Shown here piece by piece: positions 23,795-33,440 of a DNA stretch of 64,000 nt. Both the position numbers and the translations under genes were made by a program. The notes beneath the pieces were generated by a model. The model was not told where the DNA came from and searched no databases. It saw nothing but the letters and a program-made list of their open reading frames with translations. Source of the stretch: Pseudeuparius sepicola (taxonomy: Eukaryota; Arthropoda; Insecta; Coleoptera; Anthribidae); contig OY987301.1 in NCBI GenBank assembly GCA_963920635.1, forward strand, positions 57,666,560 through 57,730,559, written 5' to 3'. How positions within the stretch are numbered: the stretch's first letter is position 1; each line of letters starts with the position of its first letter.

Positions 23795-23963
23795 GGTTAT
23801 AGCATAGCCGGAGTATCGTTCGGCTATGGCTATAGCTTTATAGTGTCGCAGTATACGGGCATATACAACACTAGAGGTTCTTTAACGACGAACTATTGTT
23901 CTCTAATCAACTAGGCAATGGGCCTTTTTCACTAGAAGTTAGGTAATTTGCATGATAAATAAA

Positions 23964-24229
23964 CGATACAATTTAGCTTCACGCGTTTCCGCGCGCGTTT
24001 AACCGCACGCGGCAAAAAAACGTTACGGCAGGCGGCGGCCGTATGTATGGTGCGGATCTGCGGTCAGAATTTTCGAACTTCTCTTATCGCACGGCACATG
24101 ACTCCATCTTCCGTCTCTAGCCAGCACCCGACTCGGATAGATTCAGAAACGCGTCGCACCGTGTGCAAGATATACGCGGACGCGGCACGGAAAACGGCAC
24201 GCGGAACCGCGTGATGCTAAATTGTATCG
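23964..24229. mobile_element. Founding MITE-like unit at the edge of the 241-bp array
   Basis: CGATACAATTTAGC at 23964-23977 is inverted at 24216-24229 (GCTAAATTGTATCG), with the adjacent TCACGCG also inverted on both sides. This gives a 266-bp GC-rich inverted-repeat unit. Only this first unit has the left terminus; all later monomers carry only the right one. It therefore looks like the seed from which the tandem array expanded. Confidence 0.6.
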
Positions 24230-25640
24230 TGCTTGCACACGGACGCGGCGTGGCAAAAAAACTTTGCGGCAGGCGGCGGCCGTATGTATGGTGCGGATCT
24301 GCGGTCAGAATTTTCGAACTTCTCTTATCGCTCGGCACATGACTCCATCTTCCGTCTCTAGCCAGCACCCGACTCGGATAGATTCAGAAACGCGTCGCAC
24401 CGTGTGCAAGATATACGCGGACGCGGCACGGAAAACGGCACGCGGAACCGCGTGATGCTAAATTGTATCGTGCTTGCACACGGACGCGGCGCGGCAAAAA
24501 AACGTTGCGGCAGGCGGCGGCCGTATGTATGGTGCGGATCTGCGGTCAGAATTTTCGAACTTCTCTTATCGCACGGCACATGACTCCATCTTCCGTCTCT
24601 AGCCAGCACCCGACTCGGATAGATTCAGAAACGCGTCGCACCGTGTGCAAGATATACGCGGACGCGGCACGGAAAACGGCACGCGGAACCGCGTGATGCT
24701 AAATTGTATCGTGCTTGCACACGGACGCGGCGCGGCAAAAAAACGTTGCGGCAGGCGGCGGCCGTATGTATGGTGCGGATCTGCGGTCAGAATTTTCGAA
24801 CTTCTCTTATCGCACGGCACATGACTCCATCTTCCGTCTCTAGCCAGCACCCGACTCGGATAGATTCAGAAACGCGTCGCACCGTGTGCAAGATATACGC
24901 GGACGCGGCACGGAAAACGGCACGCGGAACCGCGTGATGCTAAATTGTATCGTGCTTGCACACGGACGCGGCGCGGCAAAAAAACGTTGCGGCAGGCGGC
25001 GGCCGTATGTATGGTGCGGATCTGCGGTCAGAATTTTCGAACTTCTCTTATCGCACGGCACATGACTCCATCTTCCGTCTCTAGCCAGCACCCGACTCGG
25101 ATAGATTCAGAAACGCGTCGCACCGTGTGCAAGCTATACGCGGACGCGGCACGGAAAACGGCACGCGGAACCGCGTGATGCTAAATTGTATCGTGCTTGC
25201 ACACGGACGCGGCGCGGCAAAAAAACGTTGCGGCAGGCGGCGGCCGTATGTATGGTGCGGATCTGCGGTCAGAATTTTCGAACTTCTCTTATCGCACGGC
25301 ACATGACTCCATCTTCCGTCTCTAGCCAGCACCCGACTCGGATAGATTCAGAAACGCGTCGCACCGTGTGCAAGATATACGCGGACGCGGCACGGAAAAC
25401 GGCACGCGGAACCGCGTGATGCTAAATTGTATCGTGCTTGCACACGGACGCGGCGCGGCAAAAAAACGTTGCGGCAGGCGGCGGCCGTATGTATGGTGCG
25501 GATCTGCGGTCAGAATTTTCGAACTTCTCGTACCGCACGACACCTGACTCCATCTTCCGTTTCTAGCCAGCACCCTACAAGAAATTTCAACATTGTACCT
25601 GAGAAATAGCCACTTAATCGGATAGATTCAGAAACGCGTC
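24000..25640. repeat. 241-bp GC-rich tandem repeat array, about 6.5 copies
   Basis: The anchor 'gcggcaaaaaaac' recurs at a 241-bp period from about 24011, 24247, 24489, 24730, 24971 and 25212 to 25453. Copies differ by only a few bases, so the array is recently homogenised. GC content is far above the surrounding DNA. Within each monomer CCGTGTGCAAG and CTTGCACACGG are inverted, as are CGCGG/CCGCG motifs. The last copy is interrupted by about 45 bp of foreign sequence at 25575-25618. Apparent frames on both strands repeat with the period and are products of the stop-poor repeat. Confidence 0.95.
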
Positions 25641-26242
25641 GCACCGTGTGCAAGCTCTCTAAGGAAATAAGAACGATATTTAAAACAACTTATGTGAAAG
25701 GCTACAAGCGAACACACGCTTATAGCTGCTGCTATATCCCATGGGTGGTGTGGAAATGTACAATTTTTTACAGATATTTTTTCAAGGAATTATCTGACGG
25801 CATGACAACGCTGTTGTACGAAGCCATCGCGTCAGTAATAAAGCGACCTTACAACCAGTCGCTCTAAAACTGTCTCTTAAATTCGGGAAATTTTTTGAAA
25901 TGCCATAACTTTTTATTTTCTGCACGTTAAAAAAACTTTAATGGGCGTGCTTTTTGGGTCGTAATCTACTGCGAGTTAAAATTTCTGTACTAATCAAAGT
26001 TAGACCCTCTATTTAAGAAAACCACAACTCCAACGGTCGCACTTCTCAAGTTTCCGAGGTATTCCCAATTCCCCTAGGTGAGAAATCGGAGCTAAAATTA
26101 CTTTGCCCTAACTCGAGTAGGTAGGTAGGCACTTTAAAATATTCACCAGCTCTCTGGAATGGAAGTGTCCCAGAAAGAATCGGATGTGATATTTTACTTC
26201 CATATAGAGAGTGTTTCCAATTTTATTACAATTGGCTATATA
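25641..26242. other. Spacer, nothing recognised
   Basis: A 73-codon frame at 25646-25867 has no recognisable domain. The rest is AT-rich and featureless. Confidence 0.4.
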
Positions 26243-26952
26243 CAGGGTGTTCTGCATAAGAACCGACACACAGCAGGAGTATACAGGGGAGACCGAAATA
26301 AGGTGATTTAAGGCAACTTACCTCTATCATTGAGTAAAGGAATAATTATTCCTTTACTCAATGCCTCTATACTAAGTTGCACCCCTGAGAAGTTATAGGC
26401 TTTCTTTGAAAATTCAAAAGTTGGCTATGCAATTAAACGTCAAACTTGAATAACAACCATTTAATGTAAAACGAATCCAAATAAATGGATTGGAGGAGGA
26501 AATAATTGCTCACAAGTTTGGCCGCCACAGTCACCAGATCTCAACAAATGTGACTTCCAATTATTTCCTCTTCCGATCCATTTATTTGGATTATTTTTCC
26601 ATTAGATGGTTGTTATTCAACTGACGTTTAATTTCATAGCCAATACTTTTGGATTTTCAAAGATTTTAAATATCACATCTGCAATACGTGTTTTCAGTTA
26701 TTCGCGTTTTTGGCGAAAGCGATAATGTTTTTCGAAAAATAACGGGAGTAAACAAAGTTTTAGAATTAAATTATTCATAACCGCCAACGGACACATAAGT
26801 TCTGTGAATAATGCCCTTCTAATACCCACAACGTGTACCAAATTTGGTTTTTCCAAGTTCAAAAATAACTGAGATACTGATAGCCCACTTTCAAGGCCTA
26901 TAACTTCTCAGGGGTGCAACTTGACTTAGTTAGAAGTAAGTTGCTTTAAATG
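26243..26952. mobile_element. Palindromic mariner-type element with transposase scrap, right end lost
   Basis: A TA-CAGGGTGTTCTGCATAAG terminus starts at 26243. 'gttgcacccctgagaagtta' at 26374 is inverted near 26905, and 'aaccatttaatg' plus 'atccaaataaatgga' at about 26455 is inverted at 26567-26612. The right arm stops before the terminus. At about 26515-26560 the plus strand reads QVWPPQSPDLNKCDF, the third catalytic block of Tc1/mariner transposases. This shows how the element lost its gene. A perfect palindrome, ttgagtaaaggaataa and its complement, lies at 26333-26365. Confidence 0.75.
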
Positions 26953-28117
26953 TATATACCCGCTGACATAAACTAATAGGATAGCCTAATAGTAGGTATA
27001 CAAGTACAGGAGCCAATCAAGTGTTTGAATTTCGGGTGCTCCAGGGCATTTGGCCACGTTGTCAATATTTGTACTTTTTTCTGATTGGGCGGGAATTAAT
27101 AATAATTATTCGCCTGACAAGAAATTGTTAAATTTATTGTTACACAAACCAGTATACCAGCCATGCGAAATGTTAAAATAATATTTAAATAATATGAATA
27201 AAAAGAGATTTAAAATTGAACTGAATTGTAGCTGCTATACTGGATGTTACTGATTTTAAAACACAAGGGATAAGGGACAAGGGGCTATTTTTATTTACCT
27301 TTCTTTTCTTAACTCCCCGTTCCTTTTCCGGAAACTCGCCACCAGCATCTGTAATTCAGTCGCGTGCTGTTCGTACATTTGGCCCAGTTGCTGTGTGAAG
27401 TCTGATACTGAAACAATTAGAAACATTATCAGAACGCACGCAATAAAGATGCCACATTTTTCGTATTTAGCTAGCCAGTTTGTTTAGATTTCTTTTAGTA
27501 ATGTTTAATAATTGTAATAAATGTCCTAAGATTTAATAATTATTGGTATATCATGACAGAATACCGCATACTCTAAAATACCTCCTAACCGATTGATTGT
27601 CGCGGCAGATAATCTCGGTCAGAGACGATAGATATTCTTGTGTGTTTCAGTTAGAACATGAGTGTAACATGTTAATAATAATTATTGTGTTCCCAGCATT
27701 TCTCTATTTACAAAGTAGTGAAATTTCACTACACTATACAACCCATATTGAATGGTAAATAGTGTCTTTTTAAAGGACCCTTTTAGGACTGTTTTATTTG
27801 CTTAATTGCCATGAACAAAAGTGGTGTTATCTAAAGACTTTTAAGTCCTCTCTCCCCTCTTATTTATAATATCCAATAAAAATGTTAATGCCTTCAAAAG
27901 CTGCTCAAAATATATCAAACCTAGCAGTTTACAGATTTTTAGAGTTTAATTTTTATGTTCCTCGATGAAGCATTTAATTTAAACAAACTCCAGACGAAAA
28001 TAACAAACCACCCTAAAATTTTCAGAAATTCGGACAGTTTCTCATATAATAATAATAATAATTCTCACCCTCACAATACTTCAAACTAGGCGTACTCCAG
28101 ACGTAACTGATTGCTTT
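26953..28117. other. About 1.1 kb without a recognised gene
   Basis: AT-rich spacer with a short (TAA)n microsatellite at about 28047-28062. No coding region was supported. Confidence 0.4.
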
Positions 28118-28290
28118 TGCGGAGGAGGGGGGCAATTACTATTATTTTGTCTTTATTTCAATTTGCGGCTAGGGCCGACTTTTCCCGATAGAACTAGGAT
28201 AACATTCGCCCTAGAATCCCAGTGAGTATTTGTAGAACAATTATTAATAAATCACACTGATAAAAATATTAAGGAGCGATACGGTGAATA
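28118..28290. repeat. Dispersed repeat, copy 2 (see 1911-2115)
   Basis: Same orientation as the copy at 1911-2115. It shares 'gggggcaattactattattt', 'atttgcggctagggccga' and 'aatcacactgataaa', but lacks about 25 bp in the middle. Confidence 0.6.
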
Positions 28291-29221
28291 AACACTTTCT
28301 TACGCCCTCTCAACATCAACGTTAATAATTGTTATTCACCCTGTGCATTAATCAGATAGATATTGTGCGGTATGCAGTAATAAGAAAACCCTGCAATATT
28401 TTTTTATCAGTATCTTTTTGGGTGGCTTAGGAAAAATTTTCGTGGAAATAGGTTTCTAAAATAAGACTATACCTACGATCGCATATAGTTGGTGCACTTC
28501 AAAATGAAGCCTTCTGAAATCTCAATTTAAAAACTCGTTAAAGTTAATTCCATGTAACGTAGAAAAGCTTCACTGGCTGCATTTAAATCAAAGTGAACTC
28601 GATATATTATGAAGTAGCAGGCCAGAGGCTTTAATATAGAGAGAGGAGCGATAGTTTATTTAATTTCCAGAATTTTAAGGTTTACCTACTAACATTCTCA
28701 AACGAATGAGTTTCGAAATTTATCACATTTTATCATTTCTAAAATAGAAAAAGAAAAGTTAAGGCTAAATATTTCGCAACTGGCTCCAGATGCCATGGAT
28801 CTACCAATTTGTCAAATTTGAATTTTTCGAGGCTGAATAGACTAAGACAAAGGTAACTCCTTTTTAGGTTCATCAAGGCAACTATAACCATTCTCAAACC
28901 AATATGGTAGCTATTATAGGTAAACTAGTAACTTGCACTTGGAGACAAGAATCCCACCAGACGTACCATCTAGCAACGAGTTGATAGTACCAGAGCCGAA
29001 ATACATAAAACTTACAGTAAAAGCTAAACAGCTATTATTTCATCTTTATCTAACATAAAAGACTGAAATAAACCAACCCAACTCCCAGCAACCATATATC
29101 CAGTCCCCTCGAATATGTAGAAATGTTGCCGTGTCCCCGAATAATTTGTGTAATATTCCATGCAAAACACATCCGGAAATATACGACAGGATGGATGGAG
29201 TACGAAGCCGCGGAGATCACA
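28291..29221. other. Spacer, nothing recognised
   Basis: No domain-bearing frame or second copy was seen. Confidence 0.4.
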
Positions 29222-29690
29222 TATAATAATAATAATAATAATAATCGACTTTATTTTAAACGAATGAAGTACATTGATGGTAAAGTACATAAAGTGGTTA
29301 TTCTGTTGGCGAAGTTTAGCATCGCTACTCTTACACTTAACCAACAGATTTTCATGAATTTGATGCGATGTTATAAGATATAAATTTCTTAGTTTTACAA
29401 TAATATTTCAGAAATAAGTGTGTAAATTTAGCAATCAAACCAACGATGAGTGACAAGAGATGAGCAATTTCATAGCAATAAACAACAACAAAAACCAGGA
29501 TTAGCAACATAACCCTGATAACTAAGCTTAATAGTAACACAATTTACTCAGTCTTACAGCAACATTTTAGAGTCAAGTTATATAATTATGTAATCAAACC
29601 GGCATGTATGAGACATGAGCAATTTCATAGCAACAAACAACAAAAAACAACAACAATAACAAATACCGAGATTAGCATATATAATATAAC

Positions 29691-32558
29691 TTACACAACA
29701 GGACCAAGCAACAATGATTTTATATTTTTTCGATATACTATTAAAGACTTATTTTTATAAGAGCTGTCTAGACCGTTATAGAAGGTTACCGCATTATATG
29801 AGAAAGAACGGCGAAACTTAGTGGTGCGATGACAAGGAATGTCCAGCAACTTTAAGTCTCTAATAGATCTGTCGTGTGACTGATTCCTGAAAATCAGCCT
29901 CTCTTTTAGGTATATTGGCCTAGATGTTAACAGCAATTTATGCACGAAGACCAAAAAGTGGTAGCGCACAAGATCAGAGATCGTCAACCATTTAAGGACA
30001 ACAAATTTCTCAGAAATGTGGTCGAATTTTCGCAAAGAACAAACAAACCGTACACAGCTATTCTGAATTTGCTGCAATCGATTTTTTGCAATGTGATCGA
30101 GACACGGGTAGTACAGGATGTTGCAGTAATTTAGTATAGAGATGATAAGCGATAGGCACAGTTTTTTTCTTATTTTAAAATTTAAGAGACTTTTGTTTGC
30201 ATATAAAATTCTGATCCGCGGATAAATCTTCTGAGTCAATTTATTCACATGCCCACCGAATCTCAACCTTTCATCCACAATAACTCCCAGAATTTTTATA
30301 GTTTCGGAAAAAGTCAATACTTGATGACCTATATTTACCTTCATGGCTGTCTTTATATATTGTCTACGGCTTTCAGAACAAAAAAGAATCATGTTAGATT
30401 TAGTGGGATTGATGGATAAATTATGGCTGGACGAATATATGCACAAATTTTTTATGTCGGTGTTAAGATAGTTCGCCCCTATTTCAACCTCCTCTTCATG
30501 AAAAAAATGAATTAACTGGGTGTCATCAGCATACGATTGTAGTTCTGAGTGTCGAATAAAAGCAGGTAAATCTGCAGTGTAAAGTAAAAACAGCAATGGT
30601 CCAAGTATAGATCCCTGGGGGACTCCTGATGTAATTAGTTGAAAGTCAGATCTAGAATTATTAAGGCACACTGCCTGGGTTCTACCATCAAGATAGTTAG
30701 CAAAAAAGGTAACCGACGTCGCATCAAACCCGAAGAACTTTAGTTTAGCACATAACAGACGATGATTAATTTTGTCAAACGCCTTCGAGTAATCGACGGA
30801 CACCAAAACAGCAGCCATTCTTTTGTCGTTAGCTCTAAAGATATTGTCAGTCAAGTTTAATAATGCTGTTGTAGTGCTATGTGACTTACGAAATCCCGAT
30901 TGATGTTTAGGTAAAATATTAAAAGTTTCAATAAATTTAACAACTTGCGACTGAACTATTTTTTCCATAATTTTTGACAGAACAGGTAATAGGCTAATTG
31001 GTCTCAGATCTGTGTGCAATTTTGGACTTGCAACTTTTGGAATGGGTATGACCAGAGCTTCCTTCCATTGGGTAGGAAAAAAGCCTATCTCCAAACAGAT
31101 ATTAATTATGTGTGTAATATGAAAGAGAGTTATGGGCAAGGTGATCTTCAACATTTCCACACTGATTCCATCCACCCCTTTAGAGTCACTTTTTATCTGT
31201 CTTATTGCATCGCAAATTTCTGTAGGTGTCACCATCCTAAAGGCGAACGTGTTATGACTGAAAATACCATTGATGTAGTGGTCAAAAGTACTCTCCGGAA
31301 TAGTTCCAGGATTATACACGGACATGAAGTATTTACTAATATCGAACGGATTATTTAAATTATCAGGAATAGTAGGACTAGGTGAAGAAGTTATTTTGAA
31401 AAATTTTAATTGTTGCCACAGTTTTTTAGACTTTTGTTGCCGTTCTAAATGGGATAAATAAGCTGACTTCTCATTCCTAATTGAAGACAAGGCAAAATTT
31501 CTTATGTCTTTATAGTGTTTATAGTTCTCATCTGTTTTATTATTTTTGTAAACCGCCATTGCTCTACTTTTTTCTTTTAAAATCAACTTCAAAGGGTATG
31601 TCAGCCACGGTGCTGGTGGTTTATTGACACGCACTGTTCTAATCGGCGCAAATTTGTTGAATAAATTGTGAATACTATCAGTGAGGGTTTTGACTTTTTG
31701 ATTAATATTAGACTGCAAAAATATTTGATTAAGATCTGAGGACTCAAGTTCGGTGAGAAATTGTTCCTCATCGAATTGAGAAAAGTCTCGATAAGTAACA
31801 TACCTTTGTTTTTTTGTATAGTTAATCAATTTCATATTAGCTGATATAATTTTATGATCAGAAATGAGCGAGGCATCCATTGTCAAACAGTCACTAAATA
31901 ACTCTGGTACTGTAGTAAATAAAGGATCCAATAAAGCTGAAGTGCTTTCGGTAACCCGTGTAGGAGACGTGACCAACTGCTGAAAACCATAGGAGTTGAA
32001 ACATTTAGACAAGAGGTTATTTTGATTCAATAAATTTACATTGACATCCCCCAAGATAACTATTTCGCTATACTTACTTAAAAGGAAAGGTAAAATATTG
32101 TCCAAAGCCGTTATGCAATCTACCAGATTTTGTGATGGGGGGCGGTATATGACTCCCAGTATCAATATGTGCCGATTGAGTTTAATTTGTAGCCATAAGT
32201 GCTCCAAACAAGATCCAGAATTGTACTGAACCTCTACTGTATTAGCCTGAAAATCGGATCTTACATATATACCCAGACCACCGCCTCTGGAGCCCCTATC
32301 TAAACGAAAGAAGTCGTATCCATCAACTGCAACATCACTCGTAGAAATCAATTCAGATAACCATGTTTCACTAATAGCTAGAATATCAAAATTGTCGTGG
32401 TGCATAATGCTCTCAAAAACATCGAAATCCGACAGAAGAGAACGTACGTTTAAGTGTCCCACTCGAATGTATTTAGTTTTCGAAACTGTACTATTCATAA
32501 TTAATTCTGTTTTTAATATTTTGGACATAATTTTTGTAAATTGGACATTCCTTATCAC
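29691..32558 (-). CDS. LINE ORF2: endonuclease-reverse transcriptase, intact 955 aa
   Basis: This single uninterrupted frame would nick target DNA and reverse-transcribe the element RNA (target-primed reverse transcription). Residues about 30-245 form an apurinic-type endonuclease: HLNVRSL, SETWL, RGGGLGIYVRS, ILGVIYRPPS, ILGDVNVN and the terminal SDHK. The RT follows from about residue 470: LRPISLLPVLSKIMEKI, SGFRKSHST, VDYSKAFDKINH, GVPQGSILGPLLFLLY and the catalytic SYADDTQL. The thumb and a C-terminal region with a FNILYYPCLDHI-type segment complete the normal length. All catalytic residues I can check are present. The start overlaps the end of ORF1 by about 68 bases, suggesting reinitiation. 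Because ORF1 and the promoter are truncated, autonomous activity is unlikely, although the protein could still act on other copies if expressed. Confidence 0.93.
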   Translation of the reverse strand: MIRNVQFTKIMSKILKTELIMNSTVSKTKYIRVGHLNVRSLLSDFDVFESIMHHDNFDILAISETWLSELISTSDVAVDGYDFFRLDRGSRGGGLGIYVRSDFQANTVEVQYNSGSCLEHLWLQIKLNRHILILGVIYRPPSQNLVDCITALDNILPFLLSKYSEIVILGDVNVNLLNQNNLLSKCFNSYGFQQLVTSPTRVTESTSALLDPLFTTVPELFSDCLTMDASLISDHKIISANMKLINYTKKQRYVTYRDFSQFDEEQFLTELESSDLNQIFLQSNINQKVKTLTDSIHNLFNKFAPIRTVRVNKPPAPWLTYPLKLILKEKSRAMAVYKNNKTDENYKHYKDIRNFALSSIRNEKSAYLSHLERQQKSKKLWQQLKFFKITSSPSPTIPDNLNNPFDISKYFMSVYNPGTIPESTFDHYINGIFSHNTFAFRMVTPTEICDAIRQIKSDSKGVDGISVEMLKITLPITLFHITHIINICLEIGFFPTQWKEALVIPIPKVASPKLHTDLRPISLLPVLSKIMEKIVQSQVVKFIETFNILPKHQSGFRKSHSTTTALLNLTDNIFRANDKRMAAVLVSVDYSKAFDKINHRLLCAKLKFFGFDATSVTFFANYLDGRTQAVCLNNSRSDFQLITSGVPQGSILGPLLFLLYTADLPAFIRHSELQSYADDTQLIHFFHEEEVEIGANYLNTDIKNLCIYSSSHNLSINPTKSNMILFCSESRRQYIKTAMKVNIGHQVLTFSETIKILGVIVDERLRFGGHVNKLTQKIYPRIRILYANKSLLNFKIRKKLCLSLIISILNYCNILYYPCLDHIAKNRLQQIQNSCVRFVCSLRKFDHISEKFVVLKWLTISDLVRYHFLVFVHKLLLTSRPIYLKERLIFRNQSHDRSIRDLKLLDIPCHRTTKFRRSFSYNAVTFYNGLDSSYKNKSLIVYRKNIKSLLLGPVV

Positions 32559-32893
32559 TCGCTCTATGGGCCGTACATAACTTGGTTCTATACTTATTAT
32601 TATAATTTAAGCAATTTATACATTTAGATTCACTTGACTGACAAGACTTTAATGGATGTTCACCAGCACAGCTGGAACAAGCTGTTTTCGACTTACAGTC
32701 CTTATGGTAATGACCGAACGCGAAACAATTGTAACAACGCAACACATTCAAGTGTTCACGCACTGCACATCTCCTCTAACCGAGGTAAATGAATCCATTG
32801 GTAATAAGTTTCTTGTATAACAAGGGTGAAACTTCAAGAACTAAATTAATGGAATCATTTTGGCCTTTCAATTTGGTAATAACTTTTATCTTA
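32491..32893 (-). pseudogene. LINE ORF1 (gag-like) C-terminal part with one stop
   Basis: The frame reads KVITKLKGQNDSINLVLEVS, then ...ITNGFIYLG, a TAG at 32776-32778 where a tryptophan is expected, and RRCAVREHLNVLRCYNC. Three zinc-knuckle-like motifs follow (CYNCFAFGHYHKDC, CSSCAGEHPLKSC, CINCLNYNN...). This is the nucleic-acid-binding gag-like protein of jockey-superfamily LINEs. Its N-terminal half is missing because the element is 5'-truncated near 32895. It ends inside the beginning of ORF2. Confidence 0.85.
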
Positions 32894-32895
32894 TC

Positions 32896-33230
32896 TTATA
32901 CGGATGAATAAATACAAAAAATACTAAAGGTGGTAGTTATTCAATTGCGAAAATATTTTAGAAAAACCTCTGTATACAAACTAGCAAATGTGGCGTAAGG
33001 AGTTTTAGGAAATGTATTCCAAGTGATCACTCGCTCTAGTGCATTCGAATAGATAAAATGCGCTGAACTTATTGTTTAATGAAGATTATATTCTAGGTTT
33101 TCTTTTTAAATGTGGAGAGTTGATTTGTTTGGGAAATCTTAATTGGCGCGTTCCAGTTAGGACGAACTTTTTTTTTATTTTTATATTGTTTTTATTTAAA
33201 TTAAATTTAGCACAAAATATTCTAAATTAA
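32896..33230. other. Spacer upstream of the LINE
   Basis: Nothing supported. AT-rich. Confidence 0.4.
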
Positions 33231-33440
33231 GTAGTGGCGGAGATATGGGTACTAGGTATCACTAATTCAATAAAAAATTAGTACAGCCCTGAACAGAATC
33301 AAAAGAGACATAATTTTTAGAGAATTCAAGTTTTAACAAAAAGTGCCTCTTGACATTTTTTCGTACCTTCATCGTTTCGCCACCTTTTTCTAAACCAATT
33401 TTTGCAACAAAATGATTGGAAAATAAGTTTGCCTAAAAGT
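33231..33440. repeat. Fragment homologous to the arm of the 38.8-41.5 kb transposon
   Basis: The blocks 'agtggcggagatatgggt', 'aattagtac' and 'aaaaagtgcctcttgacatt' line up in order with 39068-39220 in the left arm of the complete transposon. This is a solitary diverged fragment without ends. Confidence 0.6.

Larger units (their letters stand above)
29222..32895 (-). mobile_element. Jockey-superfamily LINE (CR1/L2-like), nearly complete, 5'-truncated
   Basis: This minus-strand element contains the end of ORF1 (32491-32893) and all of ORF2 (29691-32558). Its 3' UTR of about 450 bp ends in AATAAA followed by a TAA/TTA repeat tail at 29222-29245. Microsatellite-like tails instead of poly(A) occur in the CR1/L2 group. 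The ORF2 motif style (YADDTQL, GVPQGSILGPLLF) also points there, but the clade is not certain. The 5' end is lost inside ORF1. Confidence 0.85.

Noticed and set aside
24117..25609. Regularly spaced frames of 77 and 83 codons on both strands, looking like a repeated gene
   Set aside because: They recur exactly with the 241-bp repeat and arise because the GC-rich monomer has few stops. The period is not a multiple of three and no domain is visible.
23964..25640. CRISPR-like array
   Set aside because: The unit is a single 241-bp repeat with no spacer variation, in a eukaryotic context.
30121..32580. Plus-strand frames opposite the LINE
   Set aside because: Antisense shadows of ORF2.
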